Assembly (NCBI GenBank): GCA_030605285.1
Contig: JAUWIQ010000003.1
Span: 1-19,451, forward strand
From: Planctomycetota bacterium
Lineage (GTDB): Bacteria; Planctomycetota; Planctomycetia; Pirellulales; UBA7805
Direction: 5' to 3'
Length of the DNA stretch: 19,451 bases
The notes beneath the pieces are model-generated. The model did not search any database and was not told where the DNA came from. It saw only the letters and a program-made list of their open reading frames with translations. Every line of letters begins with the position of its first letter. The stretch's first letter is position 1. Position numbers and translations under genes: made by a program. Below, in pieces: positions 14,980 through 19,451 of this stretch.

Positions 14980-16101
14980 TTAAAGCACCGACAGGCTCGG
15001 CAGGGGTGGCTCCTGCATGTGTTTTAAAGCCAGATTCTTGACGATACGGCTGCAGATCGCCTCCAGCGGCTCGGCGGAGGCTGGGTCCTCAAAATTTGCG
15101 GAGGTGGTACCCCGATCACCGTTGATACGTATCTGTATGTTGATCGGTACCTCGCCCAGGAAGGGGATCTCCATTTCTTCCGCCTTTTTTTTAGCTCCGC
15201 CGGTACCGAAAATTTCATAACGTTTTCCATTATCCGGGCAGAGAAAATAGCTCATGTTTTCGACCAGCCCAAGTATCGGGATACGGACCTCTCGGAACAT
15301 ATTGATCGCTTTCACCGCATCCAGGATCGCGACATCCTGGGGCGTACAGACAATCACCGCTCCGGTGGGTGGCAAACTTTGGGAGAGCGTCAGGGCGACA
15401 TCTCCTGTCCCGGGTGGCATGTCAATAATCAGATAATCGAGGGGCCCCCAATCGGTATCCCGCAAAAAACTGGTAATCGACCCATGCAACATCGGCCCCC
15501 GCCAGATGACTGCTTTGTCCGCGGGGACCAGAAAACCGATCGAGATGATCTTGATCCCGCCGGTTTCAATGGGGGCAATGCTGCGGGCAACGATCGGATG
15601 GCCTGCCTCATCGGTCCCTGTCTGCTTTTCTGTAACCTCAGGCCGCCCCGTTGCGCCGAAAAGATGGGGGATGCTGGGCCCATAGACATCGGCGTCCATC
15701 AGGCCCACCCGGCAGCCGGCATTGTTGAGCCCAATCGCCAAACTGGCAGCAATTGTGCTTTTACCGACTCCCCCCTTCCCTGAGCCAACAATAATTACGC
15801 TTTTGGCGGTCAGGCCGACCTGCCCCAGTTTGACGGGGGGACGCTCATGCACAGCCAGGGCAATATCGATCGTGTGCAGATCGGCGATTCGCTCCTTGAG
15901 CAGCACAGCGACCGCTTGCCGGGTCTCTTCCCAAATGGGAGCCGAATGCGTGGTCAACGCCAGGGTCAGCGACAGCCGATCCCCGTCGAGATGCACCGCG
16001 TCCACCTGCTCTTGTTGGACGATGCTACGCCCCGTTTCGGGGTCTTTGAATTCGGTGAGTACCGCTTCTACCTCAGCAAGACGAGTAGAATCTGATGCCA
16101 T
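14980..16101 (-). CDS. mrp: Mrp/NBP35/ApbC-family Fe-S cluster carrier ATPase
   Basis: A 373-residue P-loop ATPase that in characterised relatives carries and delivers Fe-S clusters in the cytoplasm. Residues about 8-85 are a MIP18-like domain (EFKDPETGRSIV). The ATPase has the deviant Walker A GKGGVGKST (108-116), MDADVYGPSIPHL, IWRGPMLHGSI and the Walker B-like YLIIDMPPGTGD. The family's usual CxxC before the FG motif reads SYFLCPDNGKRYEIFG here: Cys288 is kept, the second Cys is Asn291. That may change how clusters are bound, or reflect a known subgroup. GGAG lies about 8 bases before the ATG at 16101. It is 145 bases downstream of nqrM on the same strand, a context that fits Fe-S or redox-enzyme maturation. 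Confidence 0.94.
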   Translation of the reverse strand: MASDSTRLAEVEAVLTEFKDPETGRSIVQQEQVDAVHLDGDRLSLTLALTTHSAPIWEETRQAVAVLLKERIADLHTIDIALAVHERPPVKLGQVGLTAKSVIIVGSGKGGVGKSTIAASLAIGLNNAGCRVGLMDADVYGPSIPHLFGATGRPEVTEKQTGTDEAGHPIVARSIAPIETGGIKIISIGFLVPADKAVIWRGPMLHGSITSFLRDTDWGPLDYLIIDMPPGTGDVALTLSQSLPPTGAVIVCTPQDVAILDAVKAINMFREVRIPILGLVENMSYFLCPDNGKRYEIFGTGGAKKKAEEMEIPFLGEVPINIQIRINGDRGTTSANFEDPASAEPLEAICSRIVKNLALKHMQEPPLPSLSVL

Positions 16102-16246
16102 CGAGAATCTCCGCTGGGTTGTATTTCGATCTTTTTAGCGGCCCGAGACCCTCAAATGCACCTCGGGAAACACCCAGGCTTCCAGAATTGTGCTCTCGGG
16201 GCAAGCCCCTGTAGATGGGGGCCAAAGACAAAAACGACGTGTTCAC

Positions 16247-16492
16247 TTAATTCACGGCCTCTGGATTGTCGGTGCGGGTCTTTACCTGGCAGTCCTCGTG
16301 AATCGGTTCGCCACGGCATTCCGGTGATGGATTACTACAGGCCTCACACAACGTGTTGCCCTGGCTGTCGCGAATCCCGGATATCCCGCCACAACTTCCG
16401 CGCAAACGGCGGTTGCTGAAAATGACACCCACCGCCATGCCCGACAAGGCGATCGCAAATACGATGAACGTCAATACGATGACGGTCCACAT
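16247..16492 (-). CDS. nqrM: Na+-NQR maturation protein NqrM (DUF539)
   Basis: An 81-residue protein with one N-terminal membrane helix (IVLTFIVFAIALSGMAVGVIF) followed by the family signature RGSCGGISGI and a Cys cluster. Cysteines fall at 34, 49, 52, 59 and 68. In Vibrio, NqrM is needed to install the iron centre bound by NqrD and NqrE, and its Cys residues are important; the order here (SCGG, then C..C, then C) matches. The extra Cys68 and the C-terminal tail (HEDCQVKTRTDNPEAVN) are additions worth noting. The gene starts 17 bases after apbE with a GGTGGGG ribosome-binding site, and follows nqrE-nqrF-apbE, the usual place. Identification is strong because of context plus motif. Confidence 0.92.
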   Translation of the reverse strand: MWTVIVLTFIVFAIALSGMAVGVIFSNRRLRGSCGGISGIRDSQGNTLCEACSNPSPECRGEPIHEDCQVKTRTDNPEAVN

Positions 16493-16509
16493 TGTTTCCC
16501 CACCAGGGC

Positions 16510-17616
16510 TTACTGGACGTACTGCTGGAATCGAGGTGTCAAATGTTCTACCACTTTGCCATCCTCCAACGTCAGAAACAAGGCCGCAACTTCATTTTGC
16601 TCACACCAAGTCACTCCCCTATCTGCCCCCATCAAAAACAGGGCGGTCGCCAGGGCATCTGCTTCAAGGCAACTCGCGGCGCAGACCGTAACGGAAGCCC
16701 CCTGCGCGGGCAAAGGCCGCCCCGTACGCGGATCGATGAGATGGCAAACTATTTCTCCCTGAAACTGCTGGAAGTGGCGATAATCACCCGAAGTTGCTAA
16801 AGCAACATTCCGCAATGGAACCACGCGGAAGACTTGGCGACCCTGTGCTAAGGGGTTCTCAATCCCAATCCGCCAGGGGAGGCCATCCACCCGACTACCC
16901 AAGGTGCGGACCTCGCCTCCGATTTCTACCATCACGCCCTCTGCGCCCTGACGCCGCAATAGCTCAACTACCCTATCGACTGCATAGCCCTTGGCGAGCG
17001 AAGACAAATCGATCTCGACCCCTTCCACGCGCTTCTGCAAGGCAGGAGGATCGGTACGGACACGTAGATGTCTAGAACCTACGCGATCGAGAACGGCCTG
17101 CAGGCGTTCCGAATCTGGCGGATGCGAGTCTTGCGGTCTCTCCGACGCCTGGGGGCCGAAACCCCAGAGTCGCAGCAGAGGACCGATTGTCACGTCCAGC
17201 GTGCCGCCACTTTCTTGATGATATTTGAGGGCTTGGGCCACAACAAAAGCGGTTTCCGGAGAGACTGAAAACCAGCGGTCCGCCGGGGCAGTGTTGAAGC
17301 GTGACAATTCTGAATTGGAAAGATAGGTCGACATTTGGGAATTGATTTCCTCGAGCAATCGGTCCACATCCTGCTGCAATGTGTCCGGAGCGACCCCCTC
17401 AGTCCCTGAGGACTCCCGAAACCAACCGCGGACCCCATAGGTCGTCCCCATGGTGCGGCCCTCGAACCGCACAATCTCCCTACGAGGCTCGGCAGGGGCT
17501 GACTGATTGCAGCCGCCCAGCTGGGCGAGACAGCCCACCAAGAGTACGCGAATCAAAAGTTGCACGCCGACACCTGAGAAGCAATCGCCATTTCGATCTT
17601 CGCTGAAAAACACCAT
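16510..17616 (-). CDS. apbE: FAD:protein FMN transferase lipoprotein
   Basis: ApbE (Ftp) transfers FMN from FAD to a Thr or Ser in target proteins on the outer face of the membrane; in NQR the targets are NqrB and NqrC. Motifs seen are MGTTYGV (56-62), a central DLSSLAKGYAVDRVVELL, EIGGEVRTLG, the HLIDPRTGRP loop and ADALATALFLMGADRG near the end. The product is a lipoprotein with Cys36 in the LAQLGGC lipobox. The ATG at 17616 is used here; an in-frame GTG at 17565 would start directly at the signal (MQLLIRVLLVGC) and is a serious alternative because the first 17 residues are acidic and unusual for a signal peptide. It follows nqrF after 173 bases and precedes nqrM. Confidence 0.94.
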   Translation of the reverse strand: MVFFSEDRNGDCFSGVGVQLLIRVLLVGCLAQLGGCNQSAPAEPRREIVRFEGRTMGTTYGVRGWFRESSGTEGVAPDTLQQDVDRLLEEINSQMSTYLSNSELSRFNTAPADRWFSVSPETAFVVAQALKYHQESGGTLDVTIGPLLRLWGFGPQASERPQDSHPPDSERLQAVLDRVGSRHLRVRTDPPALQKRVEGVEIDLSSLAKGYAVDRVVELLRRQGAEGVMVEIGGEVRTLGSRVDGLPWRIGIENPLAQGRQVFRVVPLRNVALATSGDYRHFQQFQGEIVCHLIDPRTGRPLPAQGASVTVCAASCLEADALATALFLMGADRGVTWCEQNEVAALFLTLEDGKVVEHLTPRFQQYVQ

Positions 17617-17789
17617 CGTCTCTTCAATCTGCGGGGGAAAGATTTATAAGGCCCTTCTCAACGAATCGATCCACTACGGATCGAGGGCCGTTGCATTGTC
17701 TGGACACCCGCAGAGTCGCCACTGCAGACACGCAATCGTTCGCCCGTGAGGGCAATCCCGCATGCGACTCGCGTGTGCTTCCTGAAAAA
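17617..17789. other. Intercistronic region nqrF-apbE with a bulged hairpin
   Basis: This 173-base gap interrupts an otherwise tight cluster. At 17650-17689 a nested inverted repeat forms: GGCCC/GGGCC outside and TCGATCC/GGATCGA inside, with an 11-base bulge on one side and a 5-base loop. A smaller GCCC/GGGC hairpin lies near 17740-17752. The structures could be an attenuator, an mRNA processing or stability element, or part of a promoter for apbE-nqrM. Confidence 0.5.
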
Positions 17790-19013
17790 CTAATCGCCAA
17801 AATCATCGAAGGCAATATTTTCCTTCTCGACCCCCAAACCATCAAGCAGTTTAAAAACAGCCTGATTCATCATCGGTGGGCCGCAGAGATAGTACTCGAT
17901 ATCCTCGGGGGCCGGATGATCTCGCAAGTAATTGTCGTAGAGTACCTGATGAATGAAACCTGTGTATCCAGCCCACTGGTCTTCTGAGAGTGGGTCGGAA
18001 AGCGCAATATGAAACTTGAAGTTTAAAAAGTCTTCTTCAATTTTTCGAAACTGATCGACATAAAATAGTTCTCGCTTACTCCGACCTCCATACCAGTAGG
18101 AGACCTTGCGATCCGTCTTTCTTCCTTTGAATAATTCGAAAATGTGGCTTCGCAGCGGCGCCATTCCCGCGCCGCCACCAATGTAAATCATCTCGGCATC
18201 ACTATCCTTAATGAAAAAATCGCCATAGGGACCCGACAGGTTCACCTGATCCCCTGGCTTTAAACTGAATATAAAGGATGACATTTTGCCTGGCGGGGTA
18301 TCTCCGGAAGCCCGTTGAGGTGGGGTCGCCACTCGGACATTGAGCAAAATAACCCCCCGCTCGCCCGGATAGTTGGCCATGGAATATGCGCGGACAACCG
18401 GCTGCTCTGTTTCGGAAACATAGCGCCATAAATCATTCTTGTCCCAATCCTCTTTATATTCTTCCTCAATATCAAAATCCTTATACGCAACACAATGCGG
18501 TGCGCATTCAATTTGGACATACCCGCCCGGTTTAAAATTAAATGCTTCCCCCTCGGGCAATTCCAACACCAGCTCTTTGATATACGTTGCCACGTTATGG
18601 TTGGATCGTACGGTGCATAGCCATTGCTTCGTCTCAAACGCTTCTTCAGGCACCTCGATTTTCATGTCCTGTTTTACTGCAACCTGACAGGAAAGTCGGC
18701 AACCCTCGCGCGCCTCACGGTTGTTAATGTGCGCCCTTTCGGTAGGCAGGATATCGCCACCTCCTTTCTCGATTCTTACCACACACTGGGCACACGTACC
18801 CCCTCCACCGCAACCCGAAGAAACAAAAACGCCCGCATCCGCCAGAGCACCGAGCAATTTGCCTCCCACAGGAACCTGGATGGTCTTCTGCTCGTTAATC
18901 AGGATCTCAACCTCGCCACTGGCAACCAAGTAGGCCTTTGCCAGGAGGATTAAACCTACGAGCGCCAGCACGATGAGCGTGAACATCAAAACACCAAGAA
19001 GAATTTCCAACAT
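17790..19013 (-). CDS. nqrF: Na+-translocating NADH:quinone reductase subunit F
   Basis: NqrF is the NADH dehydrogenase entry subunit of the sodium-pumping NQR. The 407-residue protein has one N-terminal membrane helix (3-28) and a ferredoxin-like domain with 2Fe-2S ligands Cys68, Cys74, Cys77 and Cys109, the same spacing as in the characterised family. The FAD-binding RAYSMANYP (208-216) and the NADH-binding [13 protein letters not shown] (278-290) and LCGPPMMN (376-383) motifs follow. The chain ends in FDDFGD, the aromatic tail of the family. The ATG at 19013 lies five bases after the nqrE stop, and its ribosome-binding site GGAGGG is inside the end of nqrE. The genes are translationally close and co-transcribed. 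Confidence 0.98.
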   Translation of the reverse strand: MLEILLGVLMFTLIVLALVGLILLAKAYLVASGEVEILINEQKTIQVPVGGKLLGALADAGVFVSSGCGGGGTCAQCVVRIEKGGGDILPTERAHINNREAREGCRLSCQVAVKQDMKIEVPEEAFETKQWLCTVRSNHNVATYIKELVLELPEGEAFNFKPGGYVQIECAPHCVAYKDFDIEEEYKEDWDKNDLWRYVSETEQPVVRAYSMANYPGERGVILLNVRVATPPQRASGDTPPGKMSSFIFSLKPGDQVNLSGPYGDFFIKDSDAEMIYIGGGAGMAPLRSHIFELFKGRKTDRKVSYWYGGRSKRELFYVDQFRKIEEDFLNFKFHIALSDPLSEDQWAGYTGFIHQVLYDNYLRDHPAPEDIEYYLCGPPMMNQAVFKLLDGLGVEKENIAFDDFGD

Positions 19014-19018
19014 ACCCG

Positions 19019-19451
19019 CTACATCCCTCCAAAAGACATGAAGGCTAAGGCCATCAGCCCCACGGTCATAAATGTGATCCCCAACCCTTTCAGACCCTTG
19101 GGAACATCACTGTATTTCAACTTCTCCCGGATTCCCGCCAGGGCCGCGATCGCCAGCGCCCAACCAAAACCGGAACCAATTCCAAAAACGCAACTCTGAG
19201 TAAAGTTGTAATCGCGTTCCTGCATAAAAAGGGAGCCGCCGAGAATGGCACAATTGACGGTAATGAGGGGGAGAAAAATCCCCAGGGCGTTGTAGAGTGG
19301 AGGGAAAAAGCGATCGAGTGCCATTTCCAACATTTGCACCATCGCGGCAATGACACCAATAAAACTTATCAGAGATAAAAATTCCAGATTAACCTCTCCC
19401 CACGATGGATCGATCCAAACGAGGGCACCTTTTTTTAGCAGGAATTGATAG
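19019..19451 (-). CDS. nqrE: Na+-translocating NADH:quinone reductase subunit E, C-terminal part (cut by window edge)
   Basis: The gene enters from the right edge, and the frame is open to base 19450, well upstream of the internal ATG at 19342. NqrE is a six-helix membrane subunit that with NqrD binds an iron centre within the membrane. The visible portion covers about two thirds of the normal length of roughly 200 residues: [13 protein letters not shown], then [35 protein letters not shown] with the conserved Cys, [16 protein letters not shown] and [22 protein letters not shown] at the end. These segments match NqrE closely and distinguish it from NqrD. Upstream nqr genes presumably continue beyond the window. 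Confidence 0.97.
   Translation of the reverse strand, partial: YQFLLKKGALVWIDPSWGEVNLEFLSLISFIGVIAAMVQMLEMALDRFFPPLYNALGIFLPLITVNCAILGGSLFMQERDYNFTQSCVFGIGSGFGWALAIAALAGIREKLKYSDVPKGLKGLGITFMTVGLMALAFMSFGGM

Overview
The window looks like a chromosomal segment of a Gram-negative member of the Planctomycetota. I infer this from four things: an FHA-type protein with the reduced motif pattern common in that phylum, a tiny lysine/alanine-rich basic protein, a divergent EF-G-like GTPase with a His-rich switch I, and a lipid A gene (lpxB) beside several lipoprotein genes. No rRNA or other phylogenetic marker is present, so the assignment is an inference. I see no transposase, phage gene, CRISPR array, tRNA or rRNA.

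Layout. (1) 1-901, plus strand: the 3' end of atpD and complete atpC, the tail of an F-type ATP synthase operon. (2) 1264-2228, plus: a degenerate FHA-domain protein and a small unknown gene. (3) 2230-7223, minus: hisH, hisA, an EF-G-like GTPase and a serine O-acetyltransferase (cysE), with a 403-base leader before cysE. (4) 7364-9323, minus: a TlpA/ResA-type thioredoxin and an OmpA-like coiled-coil lipoprotein, closed by a clear intrinsic terminator. (5) 9492-12803, plus: an ankyrin-repeat lipoprotein, then lpxB and a site-2-protease-like M50 metalloprotease. (6) 12804-14340: an approximately 1.2 kb gene-poor stretch, then a 69-residue Lys/Ala protein with a structured leader and a textbook terminator. 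(7) 14456-14912: a decayed VOC/PhnB-like gene with three separate lesions. (8) 14980-19451, minus: the distal part of a Na+-translocating NADH:quinone reductase cluster (nqrE partial, nqrF, apbE, nqrM), followed by an Mrp/ApbC-type Fe-S ATPase.

How the genes work together. nqrE, nqrF, apbE and nqrM form one module: NqrF takes electrons from NADH, NqrE is a membrane subunit, ApbE attaches FMN to Nqr subunits, and NqrM supports metal-centre maturation. Mrp follows directly and may also serve Fe-S assembly. The ATP synthase genes at the other end of the window form the complementary energy module. The envelope genes (lpxB, OmpA-like lipoprotein, ankyrin lipoprotein, TlpA, M50 protease) indicate a diderm cell with lipid A.

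The least explained part is 13690-14020, the leader of the Lys/Ala-rich gene. It holds two mini-ORFs with Shine-Dalgarno-like sequences, several hairpins, and an anti-Shine-Dalgarno sequence that could pair with the gene's own ribosome-binding site. A 9-base motif, GAACCGACA, also recurs four times, always between genes.
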